A DNA stretch of 34,958 nt from a virus, in the IMG/VR virus record IMGVR_UViG_3300035670_000750, positions 1-34,958 of that record; one strand, written 5' to 3'. Of this stretch, positions 24,517-31,717 are shown piece after piece. Numbering within the stretch: position 1 is the stretch's first letter; every line of letters starts with the position of its first letter. The notes beneath the pieces are model-generated. The model searched no databases. It was not told the DNA's origin and saw only the letters and a list, made by a program, of their open reading frames with translations. Made by a program: the position numbers and the translations under genes.

Positions 24517-24554
24517 TCATCGCAACCGGATTGGAAGGTCAATCCACGTAAGTG
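24517..24554 (+). repeat. Copy A of a 38-base hairpin element
   Basis: Matches 25118-25155 at all but about 4 positions. It carries the stem GGATTG / CAATCC with a 6-base loop and the tail CACGTAAG. It lies in the 5' leader of the gene at 24567, just before its ribosome site. Confidence 0.85.
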
Positions 24555-24566
24555 AGGATAAACAAT

Positions 24567-25085
24567 ATGGGACAGGCTAAGATTAAGCGTATGCAGGGTA
24601 AGGTGACGAACACCATCAAGTATGATGGTCGTCAGGTTGTTTTTGTTGATAACTCGGAGGCGAAGCAGTATGCCGTTCCGGCTCCGGGGTTCCCTGCAAC
24701 GGTGTTCCGTGCAAGCCCGGAAAGCAAGGATGCGTTCCATAACAACATTGAAGGTGTGATGAGCGTTCAAATCTTCCTGGCCGGGAACAACACCTACATT
24801 CCGAGTTGGTGTATGGATACGGAACTTGGGTTGTCGTATTACCCAGGAAAGGCGATGAGTGGGAAGGTGATGGATGAGTGGTGCATTCATTCAACCCACC
24901 TTGGGAACGAAGTGCAGATTTTTTATGCGGGTCGTTTGCCGAGCGAGAAGTTGGCGAAGGAAATCATTACGAAGGTTGCGCTTGCATTGATGGACAAAGG
25001 ACACAACCTCCTTACGATGTTTGGTGGGCGTGTTGCCGTTATGAAGGCACCCGTTCCCCTTGGCTATTCGGCAAACATCTTTTAA
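24567..25085 (+). CDS. Hypothetical protein with its own promoter and terminator
   Basis: 172 residues. The N-terminus is basic (MGQAKIKRMQGKVTNTIKYD), the centre has strands (VMSVQIFLAGNNTYIPSWCM) and NEVQIFYAGRLPSEKLAKEI, and the C-terminus is LTMFGGRVAVMKAPVPLGY. No family recognised. It is the only rightward gene in this region, flanked by two copies of a hairpin element and closed by its own terminator. That isolation is typical of a gene expressed in the lysogen or in the first minutes of infection. ATG 24567 follows GTGAGG by about 10 bases. Confidence 0.75.
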   Translation: MGQAKIKRMQGKVTNTIKYDGRQVVFVDNSEAKQYAVPAPGFPATVFRASPESKDAFHNNIEGVMSVQIFLAGNNTYIPSWCMDTELGLSYYPGKAMSGKVMDEWCIHSTHLGNEVQIFYAGRLPSEKLAKEIITKVALALMDKGHNLLTMFGGRVAVMKAPVPLGYSANIF

Positions 25086-25117
25086 GGGGGTTTAAATGCT
25101 GAACCGTTAGGGTTTCA

Positions 25118-25155
25118 TCATTGCAAACGGATTGAAAGGTCAATCCACGTAAGAG
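25118..25155 (+). repeat. Copy B of the 38-base hairpin element
   Basis: Same GGATTG / CAATCC stem and CACGTAAG tail as 24517-24554, here 33 bases after the stop codon. The intervening gene is therefore bracketed by two almost identical RNA hairpins. Confidence 0.85.
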
Positions 25156-25158
25156 ACA

Positions 25159-25197
25159 AGGGGCCGGGTAACACCGGCCCTTCTCATTTTTTTATTG
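25159..25197 (+). terminator. Terminator after the 24567 gene
   Basis: Stem GGGCCGG / CCGGCCC (25161-25167 with 25174-25180, extendable by two pairs), followed by TTCTCATTTTTTTATT. A classical rho-independent terminator. Confidence 0.85.
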
Positions 25198-25206
25198 GAG
25201 TGTATT

Positions 25207-25236
25207 TTGACAAATTCGGTTCCGTGAAGGTATGAT
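25207..25236 (+). promoter_or_regulatory. Promoter of the replication-operon leader
   Basis: TTGACA (25207-25212), 18-base spacer, TATGAT (25231-25236). One of the best sigma-70-like promoters in the window. Transcription would start near 25243, about 280 bases before the first gene of the operon. Confidence 0.7.
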
Positions 25237-25242
25237 TGCATA

Positions 25243-25508
25243 TGTCCGTTATTGAGTGGATGTGCGTTAAACAACAGGATGTGGGGCGGCGAAGAGAGTG
25301 GACCGTTTTTAGCCGCCCCATTATCTGCGGTTTTAATCTTTCAAGCGTTGCGGACTAAATAACTATGATCGGAGACTGAGCCTGGAAACGAAGTCACCAT
25401 AAGAGCGTAACGGACACGCCATTTCATTAACCGTGCCTATCATAACAGGCGTGTCCTATTAGACCCCCAACAGAGGCTTTCCAGGCTCACTCTGTTGGGG
25501 GTTTCTCA
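25243..25508 (+). ncRNA. Structured leader RNA with terminator, replication operon
   Basis: A gene-free stretch of about 265 bases with four perfect helices. Stem A is TGGGGCGGC / GCCGCCCCA (25282-25290 with 25312-25320). Stem B is 9 bp (25412-25420 with 25448-25456). Stem T is a 13-bp terminator stem (25463-25475 with 25490-25502) followed by TTCTCATTTT. Helix U pairs 25377-25388 with 25478-25489, that is with 12 of the 14 bases of the stem-T loop. U is completed before the right arm of T is made, so it could act as an antiterminator, or form a pseudoknot. The gene start at 25524 lies right after the terminator. I did not recognise a known riboswitch class. Confidence 0.65.
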
Positions 25509-25512
25509 TTTT
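25463..25512 (+). terminator. Terminator in front of the replication operon
   Basis: Perfect 13-bp stem (25463-25475 with 25490-25502), 14-base loop, then TTCTCATTTT. Its position between promoter and first gene implies regulated read-through. Confidence 0.85.
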
Positions 25513-25523
25513 GGAGGTTTGTG

Positions 25524-25835
25524 ATGGGTAAACGAAAAATCAGGGTTAACAATCCCGAGTTCACTCCCGAGATTGAACGGGATTGGGTCAGGGTTTGGTA
25601 TCCGTATGACGAAAATGCATTTACGGATGTTGTTCTGTCGCTATTGGAGCGCAACGACTGTGTGGTGATTGGGCGAGGGGCGCAGATTAAAAGCCTGAAA
25701 AGACTGTTCAGCGTAACCATTCGGCTTCGGTTGATGGATGTGTTACCAGATTGCCCGCACGAATTGGGCGTTGAGGTTTATTTCAAGGAACTTTCAGAAG
25801 CCGTGTTGTTCAAGCTGACGTATGGAGGTGGGTGA
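25524..25835 (+). CDS. Small FKLT-motif phage protein, paralogue 1
   Basis: 103 residues. The C-terminus (YFKELSEAVLFKLTYGG) matches those of the genes at 25835 and 32729. Proteins with an F-K-L-T-x-G-G end after an acidic E-A-x-L segment are, from memory, common in phages and of unknown function. The N-terminal half is basic, then WVRVWYPYDENAFTDVVLSL. The start ATG follows GGAGG by about 7 bases and comes right after the leader terminator. First gene of the replication operon. Confidence 0.75.
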   Translation: MGKRKIRVNNPEFTPEIERDWVRVWYPYDENAFTDVVLSLLERNDCVVIGRGAQIKSLKRLFSVTIRLRLMDVLPDCPHELGVEVYFKELSEAVLFKLTYGGG

Positions 25836-26089
25836 TGGAATGGACGCCTTCACGCCTTTATAAAGAGCTTATGAGCAAGAAATCATACGATGATATGGAG
25901 AGAGTTGACGTTATAGGAACATTGAGGGTTGGTGGTTGGTATATGCTGAATAAAGAGAGGCGAGATTGGATTGAGGAACACGTTTCCGCTGGCGAGTGTG
26001 AGATTGATTACTACATTCGCGTTCCGTTTGTACGTTTCGCCAATGTTGATGATGAGTTGTTGTTTAAACTGACATTGGGAGGTGTCTAA
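25835..26089 (+). CDS. Small FKLT-motif phage protein, paralogue 2
   Basis: 84 residues, ending RFANVDDELLFKLTLGG, which aligns without gaps to the C-termini of the proteins at 25524 and 32729. The rest differs (SRLYKELMSKKSYDDMERVD, then WIEEHVSAGECEIDYYIRV). ATG 25835 overlaps the previous stop by one base; GGAGG is 6 bases upstream. Its stop overlaps the primase ATG (TAATG), so it is coupled to replication. Confidence 0.75.
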   Translation: MEWTPSRLYKELMSKKSYDDMERVDVIGTLRVGGWYMLNKERRDWIEEHVSAGECEIDYYIRVPFVRFANVDDELLFKLTLGGV

Positions 26090-27027
26090 TGAGGTGGTCA
26101 TATGTGAAAAGCTTCTATAGCGCGAAGGCTCAGAAATGGGTTCCAGCCGCGCACTTGGTTTCCAACCGGGAAAGCACGGATTGGAACGCCTTCGTGGTGG
26201 AAATGATTGGGATGTGGGAAGCCCCCCAGGAAGAGAAGGCCAAGGCCGATCTTGTCAGCCCTGCCTTCTATGGCGGCAACCAGTACCGCAAGGATGAGAA
26301 CGTTCTTGGGTGGGATATGTTGTTCTTGGACGTGGATAACGATGACCCATCTAAATACCTCAGTCACGCGGGGATGATGGAGTTCCTTGGGGCCTTCGGG
26401 CTGAACTTCCTCATCTACAACAGCCCCTCATCTACGGTGGATGCGGAGCGTTATAGGGTGGTGATCCCACTGAGCCGCACGGTTGATGCGGATGAGGTGA
26501 AGCCCTTGTGGAAGGCGATGTGGCAATTCACCGGGGGCTTGGGTGATCCAGCCTGTAAGGACCGCTCACGGGCCTATTACGTGCCCGGTCAGTATCAGGG
26601 GTGTGATAGCCCCTTCATTGAGGGAGAGGTGAACGGCAAGCCCCTGGATGTGGATTGGTTGATTGGGGCCTATCCTCCCCCGGCTCCGGTGGTTCCCCAG
26701 GCGGCGCAGGAAACGGAAGGGATGGATGGGTTTAGGGACAAACTCGTTAAGGCGTCCGTCAAGGCGTATCACCGGGGGATTTTTGATAGCAACCTTGTGA
26801 CCAAGACCATCTTGGAAGATTACACGTCTAACAAGGCCGGTAGCTATCACCTGGGAATGTATACGGCATTGTGCCGCATCGCAGGACGGGCAAAGACGAT
26901 GGGTTATCCGTTGACGGAAGCGGAGTTGTTCCAGATTGCCCGTGAGATTGATTTTTATGATGGTGGTTTTTATTCAGACGAAAAACTTAGAGCCGAAGCG
27001 AAAGACGCTATGGCGTATGTGTTTTAA
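26089..27027 (+). CDS. Archaeo-eukaryotic primase (AEP)-like replication protein
   Basis: 312 residues. The N-terminal domain carries AEP-type signatures: MLFLDVDNDDP with D81 and D83 as likely metal ligands, LIYNSPSSTVDAERYRVVIP near 108-127 (the S-x-x-x-x-x-x-x-R-Y/x-R-V/h-V-I/h-P-L motif of primase-polymerases from plasmids and phages) and CKDRSRAYYVPGQYQG near 156-171. The C-terminal 100 residues are helical. Such proteins prime DNA synthesis at plasmid-type origins with a helicase. The start overlaps the previous stop. A helicase follows after a 12-base gap. No separate DNA polymerase exists in the genome. Confidence 0.8.
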   Translation: MRWSYVKSFYSAKAQKWVPAAHLVSNRESTDWNAFVVEMIGMWEAPQEEKAKADLVSPAFYGGNQYRKDENVLGWDMLFLDVDNDDPSKYLSHAGMMEFLGAFGLNFLIYNSPSSTVDAERYRVVIPLSRTVDADEVKPLWKAMWQFTGGLGDPACKDRSRAYYVPGQYQGCDSPFIEGEVNGKPLDVDWLIGAYPPPAPVVPQAAQETEGMDGFRDKLVKASVKAYHRGIFDSNLVTKTILEDYTSNKAGSYHLGMYTALCRIAGRAKTMGYPLTEAELFQIAREIDFYDGGFYSDEKLRAEAKDAMAYVF

Positions 27028-27039
27028 GGAGGATTGATT

Positions 27040-28521
27040 ATGAAGTGTGGAGTTGATTCAAACATTTTCAGCAAGTACGAATTCAACGATCAGGCTTGGG
27101 GTGATCCCTTGAAGCCGGGTCACAATGAGTTGTGGTGCTATCTGGCCCAAATCTGTGTCGCTAAGGCGAACGGTGGGTTCTCGGTCAAGGATAAGGTGAC
27201 TGGACGGTTCACCGAAGTGAGTAGTGCCAAGCTGGCTATCAACAAACTGACGAACGAATGGGCCGGTATGGTGACGCTAAAGAGCGGTGCCAAGCAGGTT
27301 GTGACCAGAAAGGAAATGGAAGAGTTCGTCAATACCGTGTGCCCGATCTTGGAACAGACCGTGTGCATTCCGTTCGCAGAACCGTTCTTGGTCTTCAATG
27401 CCACCAAGCGCCTAAACACCTTCGTGGACACAATCAAGCGCCCGGTGGAAGGAAATGTGGTCTATCTGGAAGAGTTCTTGCGGATGATCCGTCAGGCATT
27501 GTGCGCCCAGGAAGGTGAAAAGACGCTTGAGGAAATGATTGACGAAATCAACAACCCCAATGGCTCTAAGGAATTTCGTTTCGTCATCCACTGGTTGGCG
27601 GCGATCTACCAGAACCCAGGCATCAACCTTCAAACCAATATGTGGTTGGTCGGTCGGATGAAGGGCATTGGTAAGGGTACGTTGATGCGCGTCCTGGCGG
27701 GGATGTTCGGTTGCCTGATGGGCAAAGCCTCGCAATCCGATATGGAACGCGGTTGGAATGACTTCGTAGAGGGCAAGCTGATTGTGGAGGCGGATGAGTT
27801 CAAGGCTACCAGTAAGGTGGACTTCAACGCCCTGATTAAGAGGGATACCACCAACCCAACAATCTCAATCGCCAAGCGTGGCGTTACCCCCTATGTGGTG
27901 CCCAACATCACGAATTGGATTTTCACCACGAACGATGAAGAGCCGATCATTCTGGAAGATGATGATAGGCGTAACGTGATGATTAAGACCACCACGGATA
28001 GTGCGTGGAGAGAACGAAGCATCCGTTTCAATCTGTGGCTGGATGAAGACGGCAATATGATGAAGGTCGTTACCGGCTTTGCAGCACTCTTGAATAACGT
28101 GGTGGTGGATAAGGTGTTGATCCAAAGGGCGTTTGAAACTGAGTTGCGTAAAGATATGCGCGATAGCAGCAAGAATGCCGTTGAGGTTTGGGTTGAAACC
28201 CATATGGACAATCGTTTCCGTGGTCGGGAAATGACGCCGGAAGAGTTGTATGCCGATTATTTCGCCCCGTGGGCTGCGGTCTACTATGAGAACACCTCTA
28301 TCAAGTCCGCGAAGGCGTTGGGTAAGGCACTCACTGCCCTCACGGGTATGGATGGGATGGTGAGTAAGCGCCGTGCCAATTCAGGTATCCGCTACACCAT
28401 CGCCCCGGTTGACATTGAGTATGAAGGCGAGGTTACGACTGATTGGAAGGCCAATGCCTGTAGGGTCGGATATGACAAAGTGACGGATTTGAACGCCATT
28501 CGTCGCAGATTGAGGGATTGA
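27040..28521 (+). CDS. SF3-type replicative helicase (P4/D5-like)
   Basis: 493 residues from ATG 27040, 8 bases after AAGGAGG. Walker A is GRMKGIGKGT (about 205-214), Walker B is KLIVEADEF (about 246-254), and motif C is NWIFTTNDEEP with sensor N298. An arginine finger DDDRRNVM follows at about 307-314. The K-x-D-T-x-N-P region between them (ALIKRDTTNPTISIAKRGV) is characteristic of phage/plasmid primase-helicases of this group. It should unwind the origin in the 3'-5' direction as a hexamer. The primase-like partner is immediately upstream and the putative origin immediately downstream. Confidence 0.88.
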   Translation: MKCGVDSNIFSKYEFNDQAWGDPLKPGHNELWCYLAQICVAKANGGFSVKDKVTGRFTEVSSAKLAINKLTNEWAGMVTLKSGAKQVVTRKEMEEFVNTVCPILEQTVCIPFAEPFLVFNATKRLNTFVDTIKRPVEGNVVYLEEFLRMIRQALCAQEGEKTLEEMIDEINNPNGSKEFRFVIHWLAAIYQNPGINLQTNMWLVGRMKGIGKGTLMRVLAGMFGCLMGKASQSDMERGWNDFVEGKLIVEADEFKATSKVDFNALIKRDTTNPTISIAKRGVTPYVVPNITNWIFTTNDEEPIILEDDDRRNVMIKTTTDSAWRERSIRFNLWLDEDGNMMKVVTGFAALLNNVVVDKVLIQRAFETELRKDMRDSSKNAVEVWVETHMDNRFRGREMTPEELYADYFAPWAAVYYENTSIKSAKALGKALTALTGMDGMVSKRRANSGIRYTIAPVDIEYEGEVTTDWKANACRVGYDKVTDLNAIRRRLRD

Positions 28522-28724
<203 letters not shown>

Positions 28725-28937
28725 ATGAGAGACAATGAGTTGACAAGGGCCTTCGGGGCAAGGTTCTACCAAGCCGCCAGGATAGCCGCGAAGGTCAGGA
28801 AAGCCCACCGGGCACGAACCTTTGAGGAAGTGGAGGCCGCAGCCCAAGCATTCAATGCGGCGGTTCTGGCAAAGGTAGATTGGGACATAAAGAACCAACA
28901 GTTAAATATTGAGATTTCAGATGAGGATGTGGTATAA
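28725..28937 (+). CDS. Small hypothetical protein after the origin
   Basis: 70 residues, helical and basic in the first half (RDNELTRAFGARFYQAARIA and KVRKAHRAR), acidic at the end. It could bind DNA but has no recognisable motif. ATG 28725 follows GGAG by about 12 bases. Its stop lies in a TATAAATAA sequence that may be the -10 of the next leader. Confidence 0.6.
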   Translation: MRDNELTRAFGARFYQAARIAAKVRKAHRARTFEEVEAAAQAFNAAVLAKVDWDIKNQQLNIEISDEDVV

Positions 28938-28938
28938 A
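28910..28938 (+). promoter_or_regulatory. Promoter of the TerS leader
   Basis: TTGAGA, an 18-base spacer and TATAAA, followed at once by TAATACT. A fair sigma-70-like match, located at the end of the small gene. Transcription would start at about 28946 and meet the terminator at 29043-29075. Confidence 0.5.
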
Positions 28939-28940
28939 TA

Positions 28941-29169
28941 ATACTGTGAATGAGGTGGTTGTTGTTCTGAGCTTTTCAAAACCTCGTTCTCTTCAAGCGG
29001 TATTGGGACAAGTACGTTAGTTTGAATCAAATCCTCCCTAAGACCCCCAGGTTCCTCCAAGCCTGGGGGTTTTTCTTTGTAAAACGCTAAATTGTGCCCC
29101 GTTTACGCTAAATAGGAAGGAAGAAAAAACGCAAATTGCGTACACGCACTTTTTACAGGGAGTGATTTA
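28941..29169 (+). promoter_or_regulatory. Gene-free TerS leader with internal terminator
   Basis: About 230 bases without a gene except a possible 6-codon ORF (MRWLLF). It contains a GAGGT / ACCTC pairing in the first 60 bases, the terminator at 29043-29070, TAAATA at 29109-29114 and GCAAATTGCG. It mirrors the replication-operon leader: promoter, structured RNA, strong terminator, then genes. Late genes may be switched on by antitermination here; this is inference. Confidence 0.5.
29043..29077 (+). terminator. Terminator upstream of TerS
   Basis: Perfect 9-bp stem ACCCCCAGG / CCTGGGGGT (29043-29051 with 29062-29070), loop of 10, followed by TTTTCTTT. A strong rho-independent terminator. Confidence 0.85.
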
Positions 29170-29814
29170 ATGGCGGATTTCAGGGATGAAGATGAGAGAA
29201 AGCCTCTCAGGATCGGCGGGAAGATTGGTGAGAAGCTGATTGAAACAGCCGAAATGTTGGGTGTTTCGCCCAAGGATGTGCCGATTTCTGAAAATGGTGA
29301 GATTGAGATTTCGGAAGCAACATTTCGCCCACCTGTTAAGAAGGGTTTGCCTCGCGGAAAGCCCTTTGAGAAGGGTAGTGCCCCCGCTGGCCCTGGTCGC
29401 CCGAAGGGTGTTAGCAACCGTGCAACAATGTTGAAGGACAAATACGAGGCATTGGGTTTTGATCCGGTTGTGAAGTTGGTCAAGTTGCAGAATAAGAAGG
29501 CGTTGACCAAGGATGACAAGATTAAGGGTGATTGGTGTTTGGCGATGATTTCCCACGCCTATCCGAAATTGAAGCAGATTGAAAGCCATTCCACGGAAGA
29601 CAAATCAATGACTATTACGTGGAACATTCCTGAACCTACGGCTATTCAAATTCAGATGATGGAAACGGAAATGGGATTGATTGAAAGTCCGTCTGCCGAT
29701 AACGGCGGCGGCATTATTGATGCTGACATTTTGGAAAATGAAGAAAGTGGTGAGCGTCTGCCGATAAAGGAGGATGATGATGAGCGTTCACCGTCTGCCG
29801 ATAGTGATGATTAA
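29170..29814 (+). CDS. terS: Terminase small subunit (TerS)
   Basis: 214 residues. The N-terminus is acidic and basic mixed (DEDERKPLRIGGKIGEKLIE). A linker PPVKKGLPRGKPFEKGSAPAG leads into the GPGRPKGVSNRATMLKDKYE motif typical of podovirus small terminases. A helix with GDWCLAMISHAYPKLKQIES then corresponds to the usual A-P-Y-x-H-P-K-L-x-x-x-E segment. The tail is acidic with repeated SPSADN/SPSADS. TerS binds the genome at the packaging site and recruits TerL. TerL is about 3.2 kb downstream, separated by the - strand operon, an unusual split. The start follows AGGGAGTG. Confidence 0.75.
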   Translation: MADFRDEDERKPLRIGGKIGEKLIETAEMLGVSPKDVPISENGEIEISEATFRPPVKKGLPRGKPFEKGSAPAGPGRPKGVSNRATMLKDKYEALGFDPVVKLVKLQNKKALTKDDKIKGDWCLAMISHAYPKLKQIESHSTEDKSMTITWNIPEPTAIQIQMMETEMGLIESPSADNGGGIIDADILENEESGERLPIKEDDDERSPSADSDD

Positions 29815-30000
29815 ATGTTTGAGTTGAAGTTGAGGGATTGGGACAAGTGGTTGCCGATCCTGATTGTTGAGTTGGACGCCAAGCCGTCGGGGCTTTCAGG
29901 GGGATTGAGGAAGCATCACCCCTCATTGCTATTGGGTCTTGTGATGGAACTTATGCGTATGAAGGTAGTGGGGAAGGTTGGACCGATAGAGCCGTTTTAA
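29815..30000 (+). CDS. Small hypothetical protein after TerS
   Basis: 61 residues (MFELKLRDWDKWLPILIVEL). The centre is Gly/Ser/His, the end helical (LLGLVMELMRMKVVGKVG). The ATG directly follows the TerS stop (TAAATG) without a good ribosome site; AAAGGAGG at 29766-29773 would rather serve a 17-codon ORF that ends at 29827. Coupled translation is likely. No family recognised. Confidence 0.5.
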   Translation: MFELKLRDWDKWLPILIVELDAKPSGLSGGLRKHHPSLLLGLVMELMRMKVVGKVGPIEPF

Positions 30001-30053
30001 AGGCCAAGGAGTGCCCTGAAATAGTTTTGGGGTAGTGGGGTAGCGGAAACGAG

Positions 30054-30100
30054 AAAGGCCCCTCAGAGGGCCTTAAATCGCCTCTGAGGGGCCTTTTGGA
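30054..30100. terminator. Bidirectional terminator between convergent units
   Basis: Perfect 15-bp stem (30054-30068 with 30082-30096), loop of 13, T-tract on the + strand (CCTTTTGG) and a matching GAAA on the other side. It ends both the TerS unit and the leftward resolvase unit. Confidence 0.85.
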
Positions 30101-30110
30101 TTGGAGGGTA

Positions 30111-30782
30111 TCAGGATCGTGAAAGGATGCGTTGAACGGCGGTTGGATGCCACTGACCACCACGGGGAGTTTGGATGCCCCTACGGTTCAGTTCCTTAGC
30201 AATGCCGGTGTTGGAGGTGAAGCCCTCATCCTTCAACTGGCTCAGGATCGGCGCGAGGGCCGCCGCGAAAGCATCCGCCTTCTCCTGACGAACCTTCACA
30301 CTCTTGGTGGCTGCGTCCGCTGCGTGGGGCACCAGCCGCGTTGATCCCTTGGGGGAACCCAACTGGACACCACGGGCCTTCGCAGCCCGTAGCGCAGCCC
30401 CGGTGCGTTCACTGATTGCTTTGGCTTCGTGTTCAGCCACAGCCGCCAGGATGTGAACGGTCAACCTATTAGCGTTGGGCATATCGCAAGCCGTGAACTC
30501 AACTCCACTGTCCATAAGGTTTGCGATGAAGGCAACATTACGCGCCAACCTATCCAGCTTGGCGATGAGCAACGTTGCCCCGTGCATCTTGGCAACGTTG
30601 ATAGCCTTCAACAATTCGGGTCTATCGGCTTTCTTACCACTCTCAACCTCAACAAACTCACCAACCAGTTCAGAACCTCCGTTGATGAATCTCTTCACGG
30701 CTTCCTTCTGAGCGTCCAATCCAAGACCGGAACGCCCTTGCTTGTCCGTACTGACACGGTAGTAGGCTGCGTATCGGCGCAT
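30111..30782 (-). CDS. Serine recombinase (resolvase/invertase family)
   Basis: 223 residues. The catalytic domain reads YYRVSTDKQGRSGLGLDAQ with nucleophile S11 and R9, then LLIAKLDRLARNVAFIANLM (the D-R-x-x-R motif), EFTACDMPNANRLTVHILAA and the E-helix AEHEAKAISERTGAALRAAK. The C-terminus (TSNTGIAKELNRRGIQTPRG and GGQWHPTAVQRILSR) is the usual Hin/resolvase-like DNA-binding helix-turn-helix. It could resolve genome dimers made by plasmid-like replication, or invert a segment; no inverted crossover sites were found. It closes the leftward operon. Confidence 0.92.
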   Translation of the reverse strand: MRRYAAYYRVSTDKQGRSGLGLDAQKEAVKRFINGGSELVGEFVEVESGKKADRPELLKAINVAKMHGATLLIAKLDRLARNVAFIANLMDSGVEFTACDMPNANRLTVHILAAVAEHEAKAISERTGAALRAAKARGVQLGSPKGSTRLVPHAADAATKSVKVRQEKADAFAAALAPILSQLKDEGFTSNTGIAKELNRRGIQTPRGGQWHPTAVQRILSRS

Positions 30783-30885
30783 AGCGGCACCCCCTCACAA
30801 GAACCACAAGGAACGTTGTGGTTAATGTGACCCTCCCGTTCCCAGGCGTCAAGCCCCCACGGAGTTCCGGGGGTTGACAAAGAAG

Positions 30886-30914
30886 AAGGCCCCCAGGACG
30901 CGCCTGGGGGCCTT
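30886..30914 (-). terminator. Terminator after the 150-residue gene
   Basis: Perfect 12-bp stem (30886-30897 with 30903-30914), 5-base loop. On the - strand it is followed by CTTCTTTGTC. It lies 28 bases past the stop of the gene at 30943 and upstream of the recombinase, which therefore needs read-through or a weak promoter (TTGACG near 30846 on the - strand). Confidence 0.8.
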
Positions 30915-30942
30915 GTGAGGCTTGGAGAAGGATGGGGAGGGG

Positions 30943-31395
30943 TTAGGCGGCTTTGCCCTTACCCTTGCCCCTGCGGCCCTGTAGGCGGGCGCTGATAGCC
31001 TGGAACGCCTCTTCCACGGCTTGGACCAAGGCCGGTTCCTTGGCGTCCGCAGCCGCCTTGATCGTGTTGAGAACCTTTTCCACGTCTTCCAGGGTCTTGC
31101 CCGCGTTGATGACGTTCCGATGTTCCGCCTTGGGATCGGGGTTCAGGTTCACCGGCTGTGTGCCGTAGTTGACCCACACAGCGAACAGACCTTGGCGGTT
31201 CTTCAAGTACCACAGGCGCGGAGCGCGCCCGGAACCCGTGGTGATGGGGTTCCCCGAAATCTGCATCTTCACATAGGCCAACTGAGTTTCCACACCCTTG
31301 GTGAATTCCTTCATCGGGTCTTTCTTCACACCCGCCGAACCCGTGGGCTTGGCAATGTCAACGAAGTTCAGGGTGCCCAACAGAGATTTGGTCAT
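30943..31395 (-). CDS. Hypothetical protein with basic tail
   Basis: 150 residues. The N-terminus (MTKSLLGTLNFVDIAKPTGS) precedes a charged helix, a central aromatic segment (RAPRLWYLKNRQGLFAVWVN), a helical region (KTLEDVEKVLNTIKAAADA) and a lysine-rich end (GRRGKGKGK) that suggests nucleic-acid binding. No family recognised. The start follows AAGGAGAG, the same leader type as its neighbours. The largest protein of the operon, and the one most likely to be a regulator or replication accessory. Confidence 0.75.
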   Translation of the reverse strand: MTKSLLGTLNFVDIAKPTGSAGVKKDPMKEFTKGVETQLAYVKMQISGNPITTGSGRAPRLWYLKNRQGLFAVWVNYGTQPVNLNPDPKAEHRNVINAGKTLEDVEKVLNTIKAAADAKEPALVQAVEEAFQAISARLQGRRGKGKGKAA

Positions 31396-31416
31396 TGCTA
31401 CTCTCCTTCACAGGCG

Positions 31417-31434
31417 GAACCTATCGCGGTTCCG
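31417..31434 (-). other. Hairpin between small genes
   Basis: GGAACC / GGTTCC (31417-31422 with 31429-31434), loop of 6. It lies in the leader of the gene at 31395. Confidence 0.6.
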
Positions 31435-31482
31435 TGATCTAATCGTTATGCCATCATTCCAACCTTGTCAATGATAAAATGG

Positions 31483-31507
31483 GGAAGCTTATCGCCTCCC
31501 CATTTCG
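31483..31507 (-). other. Hairpin after the 56-residue gene
   Basis: AAATGGGGA / TCCCCATTT stem with an 11-base loop, at about 31478-31506, just past the stop at 31508. It may end or stabilise the mRNA. Confidence 0.55.
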
Positions 31508-31678
31508 TCAATGTGTCAGGACACTTCCGGGCATCCTATCGGCATAATCCCTCGCATCCTGATAGGTGGAAAACTGCGAAACGGAGCCGTTCCGTTCCCA
31601 CACGCGGAACTTACCGTCCGCTTGCCTGCCATCCTTCACGTTCAAGACGATGGCAAAGCCGAAAACACGCAACGTCAT
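31508..31678 (-). CDS. Small protein, 56 residues (short gene)
   Basis: 56 residues from ATG 31678: MTLRVFGFAIVLNVKDGRQ then FRVWERNGSVSQFSTYQDAR and a DRMPGSVLTH end. It looks like a small beta-rich fold with an aromatic turn. A second in-frame ATG at 31687 would add three residues. Neither has a ribosome site; the ATG is 7-16 bases past an 11-bp hairpin. Real by its amino-acid composition and place in the operon; no family recognised. Confidence 0.6.
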   Translation of the reverse strand: MTLRVFGFAIVLNVKDGRQADGKFRVWERNGSVSQFSTYQDARDYADRMPGSVLTH

Positions 31679-31685
31679 TGTGAAC

Positions 31686-31714
31686 ATATGAGGGGGTTGT
31701 TAGCCCCCTCATAT
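31686..31714 (-). other. 11-bp hairpin between small genes
   Basis: Perfect stem ATATGAGGGGG / CCCCCTCATAT (31686-31696 with 31704-31714), loop of 7. It separates the gene at 31718 from the 31678 start. The ATG at 31687 lies in its stem, so the hairpin would block that start. Confidence 0.75.
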
Positions 31715-31717
31715 CCC

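Noticed and set aside
28952-28972. Six-codon leader peptide (MRWLLF) in the TerS leader
   Set aside because: No ribosome site and no evidence of a peptide-controlled attenuator.
29774-29827. 17-codon ORF with a strong ribosome site inside the TerS end
   Set aside because: Too short to support as a gene; it may only help coupled translation of the next frame.
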